Assembly: GCF_002868715.1 (NCBI RefSeq)
Contig: NZ_PKLZ01000001.1
Coordinates: 620,001 to 684,000, forward strand
From: Kineobactrum sediminis
Lineage (GTDB): Bacteria > Pseudomonadota > Gammaproteobacteria > Pseudomonadales > Halieaceae
Length of the DNA stretch: 64,000 nucleotides
Direction: 5' to 3'
This document shows positions 27,449 through 36,400 of the stretch, piece after piece (the first letter of the stretch is position 1; each line of letters opens with the position of its first letter). The position numbers and the translations under genes were made by a program. The notes under the pieces are model-generated. The model was not told the origin of the DNA and made no database searches. It saw nothing but the letters and a program-made list of their open reading frames with translations.

Positions 27449-28183
27449 CTAGGACTCTCCGTCGCAGAGGCGCTGGGCTTCTGCCACATCGAGCGTACCC
27501 TCATAAATGGCGCGCCCGGTAATGGCGCCACAAATACCCTCGTGAGCTACCGCATTGAGGGCACGAATATCGTCCAGGTTGGTAATGCCGCCGGAGGCAA
27601 TCACCGGAATGCTGGAGGCCCTGGCCATGGCCAGGGTGGCTTCCACGTTCACACCCTGCATCATGCCATCGCGGGCGATATCGGTGTAGACGATGGCACT
27701 GACACCATCGGACTGGAAGCGCCGGGCGAGGTCCGTGGCCTGCACCGTGGACACCTCGGCCCAGCCGTCGGTGGCCACCAGGCCGTCTTTTGCATCCAGG
27801 CCGACGATAATCCGGCCGGGAAAGGCACGGCAGGCCTCGGCAACAAAATCCGGCTCCTTGACCGCTTTGGTACCGATAATCACGAAACTGACCCCGGCAC
27901 GCACATAGTGCTCAATGGTATCCAGGGTGCGGATACCGCCGCCAATCTGGATCGGCAGTTTCGGGTAGGCCGCGGCAATTGCCGTAACCACCTCGCCATT
28001 CACAGGCTCACCGGCAAAGGCACCATTCAGGTCAACCAGGTGCAGGCGCCGACAGCCGGCGTCCACCCAGCGGCGGGCCACCGCCACCGGATCGTCGGAG
28101 AATACGGTGCTGTCGTCCATCAGGCCCTGGCGCAGGCGCACGCACTCGCCGTCCTTGAGATCAATCGCGGGAATAATCAGCAT
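27449..28183 (-). CDS. hisA: ProFAR isomerase HisA
   Basis: This 244-residue TIM barrel performs the Amadori isomerisation in histidine synthesis. The N-terminus [20 protein letters not shown] and the mirror-image half around [15 protein letters not shown] hold the two catalytic aspartates. The start at 28183 lies inside the hisH 3' end (7-bp overlap), which suggests coupling. A longer upstream frame would translate hisH sequence in another frame and was rejected. Confidence 0.97.
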   Translation of the reverse strand: MLIIPAIDLKDGECVRLRQGLMDDSTVFSDDPVAVARRWVDAGCRRLHLVDLNGAFAGEPVNGEVVTAIAAAYPKLPIQIGGGIRTLDTIEHYVRAGVSFVIIGTKAVKEPDFVAEACRAFPGRIIVGLDAKDGLVATDGWAEVSTVQATDLARRFQSDGVSAIVYTDIARDGMMQGVNVEATLAMARASSIPVIASGGITNLDDIRALNAVAHEGICGAITGRAIYEGTLDVAEAQRLCDGES

Positions 28184-28827
28184 GCGGGGTTCCAGTTGAG
28201 AAAGTTGCGTAACAGTTGCAGACCGGCGGTATGGCTTTTCTCCGGATGAAACTGCACGGCAAAAAGGTTGTCCCGGGCCAGCGCGGCATCCGCACTGCAC
28301 CCGTATTCCACGCTTGCGGCGACCAGCGAACGGTCGCGCGCGGTCACGTAATAACTGTGCACAAAATAGAATCGGGTGCGGTCGGGAATATCCTCCCATA
28401 GTGGGTGCTCACGTACCTGGCAAACCTCGTTCCAACCCATGTGAGGTACTTTCAGGCGAGTGCCATCGGCATCCAGCAGCGGGTGCCCGAAGTGGCGTAC
28501 GGTACCGGGAATAATATCCAGGCAGGGTACCCCACCGTTCTCTTCGGAACTGGTCATCAGCGCCTGCATGCCCACGCAAATGGCCAGCACCGGCTTGTGT
28601 TGCTCGGTGAGCGCCAGCTGCAGCAGCTCATCACAATGCAGGCGGCGAATCTCCGCCATGCAGTCGCGAATCGCGCCAACACCGGGAAACACCACCCGGT
28701 CTGCAGCCCGGATCTGGTTCGCATCATGGGTGACAATTACCCGGTCGGCACCGGCATGCTGCAGCGCGCTGGCCACGGAATGCAGGTTGCCCATGCCATA
28801 ATCGATTACCGCAACAGTACCACTCAC
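28177..28827 (-). CDS. hisH: Imidazole glycerol phosphate synthase, glutaminase subunit HisH
   Basis: This 216-residue class I glutamine amidotransferase supplies ammonia to HisF. The nucleophile is Cys84 in [11 protein letters not shown]. The His-Glu pair is in VQFHPEKSH. The oxyanion-hole region [11 protein letters not shown] and the N-terminal [10 protein letters not shown] are also typical. It lies 9 bp after hisB. Confidence 0.97.
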   Translation of the reverse strand: MSGTVAVIDYGMGNLHSVASALQHAGADRVIVTHDANQIRAADRVVFPGVGAIRDCMAEIRRLHCDELLQLALTEQHKPVLAICVGMQALMTSSEENGGVPCLDIIPGTVRHFGHPLLDADGTRLKVPHMGWNEVCQVREHPLWEDIPDRTRFYFVHSYYVTARDRSLVAASVEYGCSADAALARDNLFAVQFHPEKSHTAGLQLLRNFLNWNPAC

Positions 28828-28836
28828 CAGCGTTGC

Positions 28837-29430
28837 CTACAGCACGCCTTTGGTGGAGGGCATGATGCCCTCCATCCGGGGGTCAGCCGCCAGCGCCATG
28901 CGCAGTGCCCGACCAAACGCCTTGAATACGGTTTCGATCTGGTGGTGGCTGTTGTCGCCGCGCAGGTTGTCTATGTGCAGTGTTACCTGGGCATGGTTGA
29001 CAAAACCCTGGAAGAATTCCTGGAACAAATCAACATCAAACCCGCCCACCTGGGCGCGGGTAAAGGGAATCTTGTAGATCAACCCCGGACGGCCGGAAAA
29101 ATCCACCACCACCCGCGACAGGGCCTCGTCCAGGGGCACATAGGCGTGGCCATAGCGAACAATCCCCTTTTTGTCGGCTACCGCCTTGGTAAATGCCTGG
29201 CCCAGGGTAATGCCGATATCTTCCACCGTATGGTGATCATCAATATGCAGGTCACCCTCGGCCTTGATATCCAGGTCAATCATGCCGTGGCGGGCAATCT
29301 GGTCCATCATGTGTTCCAGGAACGGAATGCCGGTGACGAATGTCGCCTGGCCGGTACCGTCCAGGTTTACCGTCGCGGTAATCCGGGTCTCCAGAGTATT
29401 ACGGGTAACACTCGCCTTGCGCTCGGACAT
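28837..29430 (-). CDS. hisB: Imidazoleglycerol-phosphate dehydratase HisB
   Basis: This 197-residue monofunctional enzyme removes water from imidazole glycerol phosphate and uses two manganese ions. The paired metal motifs [21 protein letters not shown] and [24 protein letters not shown] are complete. It lacks the phosphatase domain fused in E. coli HisB. The ATG at 29430 has GGAGA upstream; an in-frame ATG at 29478 was rejected because it adds residues not seen in the family. Confidence 0.96.
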   Translation of the reverse strand: MSERKASVTRNTLETRITATVNLDGTGQATFVTGIPFLEHMMDQIARHGMIDLDIKAEGDLHIDDHHTVEDIGITLGQAFTKAVADKKGIVRYGHAYVPLDEALSRVVVDFSGRPGLIYKIPFTRAQVGGFDVDLFQEFFQGFVNHAQVTLHIDNLRGDNSHHQIETVFKAFGRALRMALAADPRMEGIMPSTKGVL

Positions 29431-29550
29431 GCTGTTCTCCAGAACCTGTAGCGGGGATCGATGCGGGGTACCCCGCAAAGCGCGCCATTATAGAAGAAAG
29501 CCCGGCTGAATTCACCGCCACAGACTCGGTAATAGCGGCGCGGGCTGCAA

Positions 29551-30417
29551 TCAGTTCTGCGGAGGCGACAGATACGGCTCAAGAAAACGTTCAACGGCGG
29601 GTAAAACCGAGCCGACAGTCAAAAAAGTGAGGATATGGCCGCGCGCGGGCAGGATCTCAAGCACCACCGGCACGTCTTGGCGTTCAAGGGCCGACTTGAA
29701 TTCCTCGGCATGATCAATGTCGACCAGCTGGTCCCAGGCGCCATGAAACAGAAAAAATGGCGGCGCAGCGGCGTGCACCAGGGTAACCGGCGACGCCCTG
29801 GCATAGGTTTCCGGAATTTCCTTGATTGAACCACCCAGGAATTGCGGCACCAGCTTTCCACTCTTGTATTTGCGCAGATCCATTGGCGAACCACCGGCTA
29901 CCACTACCTCCGGCCGGGTCTTGATGCCACCCCAGGGTTCATCAAGATCCCGACCGGTGCCGGCGGCCAGCGCCATCAGGCTGACCAGGTGCGCCCCCGC
30001 GGAATAGCCAAATGCGCCGATCCGCCCGGGATCCAGATTCAGGCGATCCGCTTCGCGATGCAGCCAGTGCATGGCCTGCTGCAGGTCGTGAACCTGGGCG
30101 GGAAACACTGCCTCGGGTGCGAAACGGTAACCGGCATTCATCACTACATAGCCGCGGCCCACGTAATAGCGGGCAAGCCGGCTCATGTCGTCCCGGGAAC
30201 GCCGCTCCCAGCCGCCACCGTGAGCCAACAGCATACCCGCGAAAGGCCCGGCGCCCTGCGGCTGATAAACGTCTGCCTCCAGCGCTCGGGGCCAGCCTTC
30301 CGGCGTATAGGTTACGGTGTTCACTGCGGCGGCGGGACGCTCCTGGCCGAGTATTACGCCGCAGCCCGCCAGCGCCAGCATCGGTAAAGTAAGTGCTGCA
30401 AGCAGTGCCAGCTTCAT
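29551..30417 (-). CDS. Lipoprotein alpha/beta hydrolase (esterase-like)
   Basis: This protein of about 288 residues has a lipoprotein signal peptide with the lipobox LALAGC. The alpha/beta-hydrolase domain has oxyanion motif LAHGGGW, nucleophile elbow [10 protein letters not shown], an acidic residue near [12 protein letters not shown] and histidine in ARGHILTF. The layout resembles acetyl-xylan or feruloyl-type esterases (BD-FAE-like) and kynurenine formamidase-like enzymes; the substrate is unknown. It is divergent from mutY and overlaps no neighbour after start correction. Confidence 0.8.
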   Translation of the reverse strand: MKLALLAALTLPMLALAGCGVILGQERPAAAVNTVTYTPEGWPRALEADVYQPQGAGPFAGMLLAHGGGWERRSRDDMSRLARYYVGRGYVVMNAGYRFAPEAVFPAQVHDLQQAMHWLHREADRLNLDPGRIGAFGYSAGAHLVSLMALAAGTGRDLDEPWGGIKTRPEVVVAGGSPMDLRKYKSGKLVPQFLGGSIKEIPETYARASPVTLVHAAAPPFFLFHGAWDQLVDIDHAEEFKSALERQDVPVVLEILPARGHILTFLTVGSVLPAVERFLEPYLSPPQN

Positions 30418-30524
30418 GGTCTCAATTACCTCATAAACATCATCCAGTGCATTGTACGCACCTGGAGCCCAAATCGGACGACCGCGCCTTACCGCGACCA
30501 GCGACAATCCATTACACTACCGCC

Positions 30525-31571
30525 ATGAGCAACCGACCCTCTCTCGCGAAACGCGTACTCACCTGGTTTGACCAGCACGGACGCAAGGACCTGCCCTGGC
30601 AGCAGGCTATCGACCCCTATCGCGTGTGGGTGTCGGAGATCATGTTGCAGCAAACCCAGGTACGCACCGTAATTCCCTACTTTCAGCGCTTCATGGCGAC
30701 GTTCCCGACTGTGGTGGACCTCGCCGACGCACCGGTGGATGAAGTGCTGCACCTGTGGACCGGCCTCGGCTACTACGCCAGGGCGCGCAATCTGCACAAG
30801 GCGGCCCGACAGGTCTGCAGCCAATACGATGGGGTGTTTCCGGATTCGGTGGCAGCCCTGAACACCCTGCCCGGAATTGGCCGCTCAACCGCCGGTGCCA
30901 TTATCAGTATCGCCTTTGGCCAGCGCGCGGCCATTCTGGACGGTAACGTAAAACGGGTACTGGCCCGCTACCACGCAGTGGCCGGCTGGCCGGGGCAAAC
31001 CGCGGTACACCGGGCACTGTGGGAACTGGCCGAACAGCACACACCCGGCCACCGCGTTGCCGACTACAGCCAGGCGATGATGGACCTGGGTGCCACTTTG
31101 TGCACCCGCAGCCGGCCCCGCTGTGACGACTGCCCACTGGCCCGCGATTGCGCAGCCAGGGCCGATGGCAGCCAGGCCGACTTTCCCGGTCGCAAGCCGC
31201 GCAAGGTATTGCCGGTGCGCAACACCGTGTTCCTGATTCTGCAGGACGAAGCGGGCACCGTACTGTTGCAGCGGCGACCACCCACTGGCATCTGGGGCGG
31301 CCTGTGGTGCTTTCCCGAAATAAAGGCCACCACCGGCGTAGACGAGTGGTGCCTGGACCACTTCGGCCAGGCACCCCGGGATCCGCAGCCCGAAACCATT
31401 TTTCGGCACACCTTCAGCCATTACCACCTGGACATACAGCCCCTGCGCGCACGGCTTGCGGGAAACCCGCAGGCGGTCATGGCAGCGGACGACCAGCTCT
31501 GGTATAACGTGGCCCAGCCCGCCCAGGTCGGCCTGGCAGCACCGGTAGCCCGGCTTCTGGCCACGCTTTAA
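30525..31571 (+). CDS. mutY: A/G-specific adenine glycosylase MutY
   Basis: This base-excision enzyme removes adenine mispaired with 8-oxoguanine. The 348-residue protein has the catalytic region [12 protein letters not shown], the helix-hairpin-helix [12 protein letters not shown] with the key Asp in [12 protein letters not shown], and the iron-sulfur cysteines in [17 protein letters not shown]. The C-terminal Nudix-like domain (about 230-345) recognises 8-oxoguanine. The start at 30525 matches the family. The yggX gene follows at 37 bp, the usual mutY-yggX pair. Confidence 0.96.
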   Translation: MSNRPSLAKRVLTWFDQHGRKDLPWQQAIDPYRVWVSEIMLQQTQVRTVIPYFQRFMATFPTVVDLADAPVDEVLHLWTGLGYYARARNLHKAARQVCSQYDGVFPDSVAALNTLPGIGRSTAGAIISIAFGQRAAILDGNVKRVLARYHAVAGWPGQTAVHRALWELAEQHTPGHRVADYSQAMMDLGATLCTRSRPRCDDCPLARDCAARADGSQADFPGRKPRKVLPVRNTVFLILQDEAGTVLLQRRPPTGIWGGLWCFPEIKATTGVDEWCLDHFGQAPRDPQPETIFRHTFSHYHLDIQPLRARLAGNPQAVMAADDQLWYNVAQPAQVGLAAPVARLLATL

Positions 31572-31607
31572 CTATCTTGAATGACAGGAACTACCAGGAG
31601 CACTGCG

Positions 31608-31880
31608 ATGACCCACACCGTATTCTGCAAGAAGTACCAGCGCGAACTCGAAGGCCTGTCGGCACCGCCGTATCCGGGCCCCAAGGGTCAGGACATCTAC
31701 GAGAATGTCTCCAAAAAAGCCTGGGACGAGTGGCAGGCCCAGCAAACCATGCTGATCAACGAAAAGCAGCTGAGCCTGATCGACCCCGAGGCGCGCAAAT
31801 ACCTGCAGCAGGAAATGGACAAATTCTTCGCCGGGGAAGAGCACGACCGGGCCGAAGGCTACGTACCACCTTCAGCCTGA
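31608..31880 (+). CDS. yggX: Probable Fe(2+)-trafficking protein YggX
   Basis: This 90-residue small protein protects iron-sulfur clusters and labile iron from oxidants. [15 protein letters not shown] carries the conserved cysteine, and [23 protein letters not shown] and [20 protein letters not shown] complete the family profile. The ATG at 31608 has GGAGC upstream. It follows mutY, and both serve oxidative-damage control. Confidence 0.95.
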   Translation: MTHTVFCKKYQRELEGLSAPPYPGPKGQDIYENVSKKAWDEWQAQQTMLINEKQLSLIDPEARKYLQQEMDKFFAGEEHDRAEGYVPPSA

Positions 31881-31911
31881 ACCCACGGCATAAGCCCCGG
31901 CGCTTGACTCT

Positions 31912-31929
31912 AACCGCGTCTGCGGTTTT
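31912..31929 (+). terminator. Probable terminator after yggX
   Basis: A 6-bp stem (AACCGC, loop GTCT, GCGGTT) is followed by TTTTA. It lies 31 bp past yggX and before tRNA-Phe. The T-run is short, so efficiency may be moderate. Confidence 0.5.
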
Positions 31930-31959
31930 AATACGCACCCTCCGCAGCACAGCTTATAC

Positions 31960-32035
31960 GCCCGGATAGCTCAGTCGGTAGAGCAGGGGATTGAAAATCC
32001 CCGTGTCGGCAGTTCGATTCTGTCTCCGGGCACCA
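31960..32035 (+). tRNA. tRNA-Phe (GAA), also the left attachment site of the island
   Basis: This is a 76-nt tRNA with encoded CCA. The acceptor stem is GCCCGGA with TCCGGGC, the D-arm is GCTCAGTCGGTAGAGC, the anticodon GAA is at 31993-31995 within a five-pair stem, and the T-loop is TTCGATTC. The segment from the anticodon stem to CCA (31989-32035) is repeated imperfectly at 38159-38220, so this gene appears to have been the target of an integration event. Confidence 0.95.
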
Positions 32036-32828
32036 TATTTATCAATAAAATCATTATGTTACGTAGCGCTTTTTAGAACACCCTCCAGAGCAAGTGTTTC
32101 ATGTAGACGCTAATTTGTGCGCTGCAGTGTCCTTGCGCGCATCGCACAAGTGCCTGCCGATTATGAGTCCGTGGAAATGGATCAACCAAGGTAACCCAGG
32201 ATCAACAATCCTATGTGATTTCAACGAGATAGGGTTGGACTGCTGAGTCACTATGATCCCTGATTATCGTAGTTTATCGTAGTTTATCGTAGTTTATCGT
32301 AGTTTATCGTAGTTTATCGCTGAGAAGCGTCCCACTAGTGTCCCATGAGAGTCAATGGCTGTCACAAAGGTTTGTATATAGGTGAATTTGAAACAGGCAT
32401 TCAAGGCCACACCCCCCGCACGGCCATATTGAAAGCAATCACTAAAATCCTATGGTCGATTTTTTGTCTGACCGCTTTGTCCTAACAGCGGTCTTTAGCG
32501 TTAGAGAGAATTCAACAGCCCAACCTGCCACGCTGTCTCTTTTTTCGCCGTTAAGGAAGCCGTGTTTTCACAGATCAATCAGCAGGGACGCCACTGAATA
32601 GCGGATTGGCATGCATTCCTGTGGGCTACAGCCTCACAAGCACCTTTTATCCGCCTTTACTTCTCTCATCTGTACTTCTCATTCTTGCCGGAAGGAAAGG
32701 CCGCGATGCTACCGCAGTTTGCTCTTCCTTTCGACCTGTTGAGTTGCACTTACGAGTCCGATTCGCCTTGTGAAACTACATTGCTAAACTATAGACTGCA
32801 GGAGCAAAAATAAAAGCCCGCGATTTGT
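32036..32828. other. Non-coding left flank of the tRNA-Phe island
   Basis: These 793 bp hold no convincing gene. A tyrosine integrase is normally expected here, just inside a tRNA site, but I see no intact one. The stretch carries a 10-bp tandem repeat (32264-32319), a GACCGCT/AGCGGTC hairpin followed by TTT (32470-32496) and a possible degraded attC-like end with GTTAAGG at 32550-32556. Composition is AT-richer than the backbone. It may be the scar of a lost integrase. Confidence 0.5.
32264..32319. repeat. 10-bp tandem repeat, about 5.5 copies
   Basis: The unit AGTTTATCGT is repeated head to tail without spacers from 32271 to 32320, with a partial copy before it; the last copy ends in C instead of T. 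The period equals about one DNA helical turn, so a protein binding each unit would line up on one face. There are no unique spacers, so it is not a CRISPR. Confidence 0.9.
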
Positions 32829-33848
32829 ATGGAAACATTGACAGCCATTGGCAAGTGGATTTCACAGAGCGAAACGCTGCTGAGTGGTATGGCGGCAATT
32901 ATTGTCCTGATGGGCGTCCTGATTTCGGTATTGGGTTTCATCCATCGAAGGGTAGAAGGCGCTCGTAATACTACCTCCCTCGCCGCCGAACCTACTCAAG
33001 AAGCAGAGATCACACTCAAAAGCTTGAGTGCCCCCGCGCCTTTTCCCATTCATTTTGCCGAGAGTGACGGCCTACGCATTGCTTACGCCGTCCTCGGCAA
33101 TGGTGCGCACGATATCGTGATGGCACCCGGTATTATAAGCCACCTTAATATAATGTCTCATTTACCTATCTTTCGTGACACTCTGGAGTCCTTGTGTGCC
33201 TTCGCCAGAGTGCTGTGTTTTGATAAACGGGGCCAGGGTCTGTCGGATCCCTCTGTGAGTGTTCCTAATCTGTATGAGCGTGTCCACGATATAGAGGCCG
33301 TTATGGACGCGGCGGGTATGCACCGGGTGATTCTCTACGGCCTTTCCGAGGGCGGACCCATGTGCTTGAAGTTTGCGTATGACCACCCCGAGCGCGTCAA
33401 AGGCCTCGTGCTACTTGGCACTACGGCGCGCTGGCTACAGGCCGACGATTTTCCAATGGGGATCAGTGGGAAGACCCTGGATGGCATGCCTGAAGCCTGG
33501 GGTACTGGCGTCCTTCGGGATTTATTCTTTCCGAGTATCACCCGCAAGCAAATGAGCGACAAAACCTACCAGGGTTTTGAGCAGTTGATAGCCTCCCGCC
33601 AATCGGTACGGCAGCTGGTAGACTATATGAAGAAAACCGATGTGAGACCTCTGCTGCCTCAAATAACGTGTCCCACGCTGGTGCTCCATTTCGCAGGCGA
33701 TCTGGCTGTACCGATCCGTCTGGGCAGGGCGCTCGCGGAGGCACTACCTAATGCAGAATTTCTTGAAGTAGGTGGTGTAGACCATGCAGACCTGTCGCAG
33801 GCCCCAGAGGCGATTGAACGGATACGTCGATTTGCAGACTCGCTTTAA
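32829..33848 (+). CDS. Membrane-anchored alpha/beta hydrolase
   Basis: This 339-residue protein has one N-terminal membrane helix (about residues 19-38) and a short linker. The alpha/beta-hydrolase domain starts near residue 72 (IHFAESDGLRIAYAVLGNG). The nucleophile elbow is LYGLSEGGPM, a Asp lies in LVLHFAGDLAVPI and the final His in EVGGVDHADL. The domain resembles hydrolases associated with adenylate-cyclase-type signalling proteins, but no cyclase is attached. No clear ribosome site is visible, as is common in gene cassettes. Its stop codon lies within the R'' box of a putative attC site (33843-33921). Substrate unknown. Confidence 0.75.
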   Translation: METLTAIGKWISQSETLLSGMAAIIVLMGVLISVLGFIHRRVEGARNTTSLAAEPTQEAEITLKSLSAPAPFPIHFAESDGLRIAYAVLGNGAHDIVMAPGIISHLNIMSHLPIFRDTLESLCAFARVLCFDKRGQGLSDPSVSVPNLYERVHDIEAVMDAAGMHRVILYGLSEGGPMCLKFAYDHPERVKGLVLLGTTARWLQADDFPMGISGKTLDGMPEAWGTGVLRDLFFPSITRKQMSDKTYQGFEQLIASRQSVRQLVDYMKKTDVRPLLPQITCPTLVLHFAGDLAVPIRLGRALAEALPNAEFLEVGGVDHADLSQAPEAIERIRRFADSL

Positions 33849-33921
33849 CGCCTGGCGCGATTTCCCCTCTGCCCCAGAGCGGCCGCCTCGCGACAAATCC
33901 AGGGCAGGGCATTGGTTAGGG
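33843..33921 (+). other. Putative attC-like site after the hydrolase gene
   Basis: This 79-bp stretch starts CTTTAAC-GCC and ends GTTAGGG, like the R'' and R' boxes of an integron attC. GCCTG(G) near 33850 can pair with CAGGGC near 33900 with one extra base, and CTCTG-CCC-CAGAG forms an inner hairpin. The expected start of its own cassette (GTTAAAG) is approximated by GTTAAGG at 32550. Evidence is weaker than for sites C and D because R'' lacks the leading purine. Confidence 0.4.
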
Positions 33922-34195
33922 GCATGGGGCAATTCCTCTAAGGGCCGCTTGGAGGTGAAAGCTGACCTCCCTAGTAGCCCTATCTGTCGCATATCTCATA
34001 TATCATGAGATGTGCGACAAATAAGGCTTCTGCAGATACCCACTATCACATCATAGCTGCCAGGGTTCTCCCAGAGTGCGAGGGGCCGCTTCTGCCAAGA
34101 GCGGTCGTGGCCACTAACTCTACCGAATAAGATTCCGCTAATACCGCTTTCGCCTAGAAGCGGAAACTTTTGAGATATACTGACGCTCTATCAAC
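33849..34195. other. Non-coding segment with attC-like end and left inverted repeat
   Basis: No gene is supported in these 347 bp. They contain most of the attC-like site ending at 33921, the left 63-bp inverted repeat (33952-34014) with its hairpin extending to 34019, and an AT-rich leader for the HNH-like gene with AGCGG-rich short repeats around 34080-34165. Confidence 0.6.
33952..34014 (+). repeat. Left copy of a 63-bp inverted repeat flanking the HNH-like gene
   Basis: The sequence from GAGGTGAAAGCTGACCTCCC to ATGAGATGTG is found in reverse orientation at 35298-35360 with 60 of 63 positions identical. A near match, CCGCTT with one indel, extends it outward. It contains two hairpins: GGAGGT/ACCTCC at the outer end, and a 15-bp-arm palindrome at 33985-34019 (TGTCGCATATCTCAT pairing with ATGAGATGTGCGACA, 14 of 15). 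Confidence 0.9.
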
Positions 34196-34996
34196 ATGAA
34201 GGTTGTGGAAACAGTGGGGAACAAGAAAGCAAGGAAAGCCAAGTTTTTACAAGATCATCCAATCTGCTGCTTTTGTGGAGGCTCCACGTCAGCGCAGGAG
34301 CCGGACCATATTCCGAGCCGAGCTTTCTTCAATAATCGCCAATGGCCGGAGGGCTTCGAATTCCCTGCGTGTGTGAAATGCAATAGAAGCTCCAGTCGTG
34401 ATGAACAAATTGTTGCTTTGCTTGCACGACTAAAAAATGGTGACGAAAGTGAGCTCGAGGCCAGAGAGTCCTTGAAGATGATGGAGGGTATAGGTAGATT
34501 TCAGCCAGAGGTTTTACTGGAACTCAAATCAAGCGCACGACAGCGACGTAGCGCGGCACAAAAGTACAGCTTACTCCCCGAAGGTGGCTCATATGCAGAA
34601 TTACCATTGATTGCTGTGGGCCCGCTATGTAAGAAGGCGATGGAAAATTTCGCTCGGAAACTTTTCTGTGCCCTTTACTACAAGCACGCTGAAAGGGTGC
34701 TAACTGCGAAATCGGGAATAGCGATTACTTGGTGGACTAACCTACAAATAATTGCTGATGAAATCCCGCGAGAATTAGCACCGATTCTATCCAACCTTCC
34801 GGAGCTCAAAAGATGTAACCGTGTCTTAAATGACCAGTTCTTTTATCGCTGGACAACTGTGGAAGATCACGGCATTGCGATTTTTTTAGCCTTCTTTCGC
34901 GAATCTTTTGCTTTGGTTGGTTATATACAAGAAGATGCAGCTGAGTTCCCTGATGAAGTAGGCAGCACAATAATTAGACCTCTTTCCCCCAGGTGA
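34196..34996 (+). CDS. HNH-like zinc-ribbon protein, putative endonuclease
   Basis: This 266-residue protein has an N-terminal HNH-like module: CCFCGG (zinc pair), EPDHIPSRAFF (the central His) and PACVKCNRSSSRDE (second zinc pair with Asn). This arrangement fits HNH/treble-clef nucleases. The rest (about residues 75-266) is helical and I do not recognise it. The gene is AT-richer than the backbone and lies between two near-identical inverted repeats, so it may travel as a unit. A role as homing nuclease, transposition-linked nuclease or anti-phage effector is possible; none is shown. Confidence 0.65.
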   Translation: MKVVETVGNKKARKAKFLQDHPICCFCGGSTSAQEPDHIPSRAFFNNRQWPEGFEFPACVKCNRSSSRDEQIVALLARLKNGDESELEARESLKMMEGIGRFQPEVLLELKSSARQRRSAAQKYSLLPEGGSYAELPLIAVGPLCKKAMENFARKLFCALYYKHAERVLTAKSGIAITWWTNLQIIADEIPRELAPILSNLPELKRCNRVLNDQFFYRWTTVEDHGIAIFLAFFRESFALVGYIQEDAAEFPDEVGSTIIRPLSPR

Positions 34997-35597
34997 ACAC
35001 GCTGGTGGCAACTAAAATATTCTGAAATGGATGGATTAGATTGTATGTCATTAGGCCCATTATTGATGCGTTAATGGTAGCAACGTGTCGGCAGCGGACC
35101 TAGCTGCTTTGTGGTGAAAGCGGGCATCGCTTCAATTTTTTAGTATCTCAAAGTAGGCGAAAAGCGCATTATTCGGTTAGCACTGTGCTGGCGCGGTCTC
35201 AAAAGCATAGTGTGTATTCTGGAGCTGTGCCGCGAGGTCTGGTGTGGTCTCACATAATAGGATTTGGGCACTTATGAGACCTTAGCTGGCCTGATTTCAC
35301 ATATCATGATATATGAGATATGCGACAGATACGGCTATTAGGGAGGTCAGCTTTCACCTCAAAAGCGGTAATAGACCAGGCCGACTGTTCACGAGTGAAA
35401 GGGAGTCAAATTGCAGGTGACTCAGCTCCACTGCCTTGACCTTGAACTCATTGGCGTATTGCCACGTCCTTCTCGGTTGCGTATATCTTGGCATCAACAG
35501 ACTCCTCGTTAGATTGAGGTCTCCGTTCTAGCGGGTGAAGTTCAAGGTCCGAGTGGCTTGATTTGTTAGAGTGCGCATTAACCAAAGCCAAATGAGA
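34997..35597. other. Non-coding segment with the right inverted repeat
   Basis: No gene is supported in these 601 bp. The right 63-bp repeat lies at 35298-35360. GTTAGAT (35508-35514) and GTTAGAG (35565-35571) resemble attC R' boxes, and TTCTAGCGGG at 35526 with the TCAAG/CTTGA hairpin at 35541-35562 may be a decayed attC. The remainder shows no recognisable feature. Confidence 0.5.
35298..35360 (-). repeat. Right copy of the 63-bp inverted repeat
   Basis: Read on the minus strand this copy begins GAGGTGAAAGCTGACCTCCC and ends ATGATATGTG. It differs from the left copy at three positions. The large inner palindrome seen in the left copy is partly lost here because sequence past the repeat differs. 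The two copies bound 1,409 bp. Confidence 0.9.
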
Positions 35598-36011
35598 TTA
35601 CGGCTCCAGGAGCCAGTGATATGTGTACTTGCAGCTAAAACCGTCATGCGATTCTGCAAACTGTGCTTTTTGTAGCGAATGTAGCACGGAACTGATGTAC
35701 CTATTGCTGCATTCCTCTGGTTCTATCTGAGCGACTGTTCTAAGGCCTTCATCATTCACATCATTTGGGTAGTGAGGCACCTGAACTTTGCCACTCGGCA
35801 TTACCTTGACGTCTACGGATATGCGACAACCAGAGTCTGGATGAACTGTGTGCCTCGGGTATATAGGCCGCACCGCCACCAAAATATTGTCTCTGCATGC
35901 CGTGGGAGACCACAGCCCCCTCGGGTGTTCATCTTCCGCAGCCACCTCCAACGTCGAGACGACCGCGAACACGAACGCGAACAATATCTTTGAAAGCCTC
36001 TTAATTTTCAT
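35598..36011 (-). CDS. Small exported protein with TonB-C-like domain
   Basis: This protein of about 137 residues has a signal peptide (about residues 1-24, ending EVAAE). The mature part SGCRISVDVKVMPSGKVQVPHY and the later YISSVLHSLQKAQFAE look like the C-terminal domain of TonB-type proteins, which bind outer-membrane partners, but there is no membrane anchor. The ATG at 36011 was chosen because it has GAGCGAGAA upstream and starts the signal peptide. It faces away from the FitAB pair. Function unknown. Confidence 0.6.
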   Translation of the reverse strand: MKIKRLSKILFAFVFAVVSTLEVAAEDEHPRGLWSPTACRDNILVAVRPIYPRHTVHPDSGCRISVDVKVMPSGKVQVPHYPNDVNDEGLRTVAQIEPEECSNRYISSVLHSLQKAQFAESHDGFSCKYTYHWLLEP

Positions 36012-36034
36012 TTCTCGCTCAATGTCTCGGCGCA

Positions 36035-36091
36035 CCATAACGCCGTATTCACGCGGCAGCGCAGCTGACCGCGTGCAATTGATTGCTAGGG
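36035..36091 (+). other. attC-like site B, upstream of fitAB
   Basis: This 57-bp stretch runs from CCATAAC-GCC to GCTAGGG. A perfect 7-bp hairpin (CACGCGG at 36050-36056 with CCGCGTG at 36069-36075) occupies the L''/L' position. The right box GCTAGGG is one base away from the complement of CCCTAAC, the R'' box that ends the fitAB cassette at 36802-36808. That is the relation expected of an integron cassette. Confidence 0.55.
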
Positions 36092-36151
36092 TGGGTTGAC
36101 AAGTGCCTCTTCCTGAAACCATAATGAAACCGTTTTGGAACCACGTAGGGC

Positions 36152-36400
36152 ATGAGCATGGCCAATGTCACCTTTAAAAACATACCCGACGACCTATACG
36201 AGCAACTGAAGCAGGCCGCCAATGCGCACCATAGAAGCGTAAACAGCGAACTGATTCATTGCTTGGAAAAGACATATAAACCAACCCGGTTCTCTGCTGC
36301 CGAGCTTGCCGGCAAAGCAGCCGAGCTGCGCAGTCACGTAACATTATCACTACTGGATATTGACGAAATCAATGCGTCCAAAAACCAGGGCAGAGAATGA
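36152..36400 (+). CDS. FitA/VapB-type ribbon-helix-helix antitoxin
   Basis: This 82-residue antitoxin has an N-terminal DNA-binding ribbon-helix-helix (ANVTFKNIPDDLYEQLKQAANAHHRSVNSELIHCLEKTY) and a C-terminal tail that should wrap the toxin. It represses its own promoter in studied families. The start is ATG 36152 or 36158. The stop overlaps the toxin start (ATGA), so the pair is co-translated. It forms the first of three toxin-antitoxin cassettes. Confidence 0.85.
   Translation: MSMANVTFKNIPDDLYEQLKQAANAHHRSVNSELIHCLEKTYKPTRFSAAELAGKAAELRSHVTLSLLDIDEINASKNQGRE

Noticed and set aside
26999..28249. Long plus-strand open frame of 416 codons across hisF and hisA
   Set aside because: It is antisense to two clearly conserved genes and its sequence has no recognisable motif; GC-rich codon bias explains it.
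32264..32319. CRISPR array
   Set aside because: Repeats are 10 bp and directly adjacent with no spacers; no cas genes are present.
32470..32556. A further attC site at the left of the hydrolase gene
   Set aside because: Boxes TCCTAAC and GTTAAGG are present, but they do not match each other well and the fold is weak; kept only as a possibility.
33952..35360. Ordinary insertion sequence
   Set aside because: No DDE, HUH or serine transposase is encoded between the repeats; the only gene is HNH-like.
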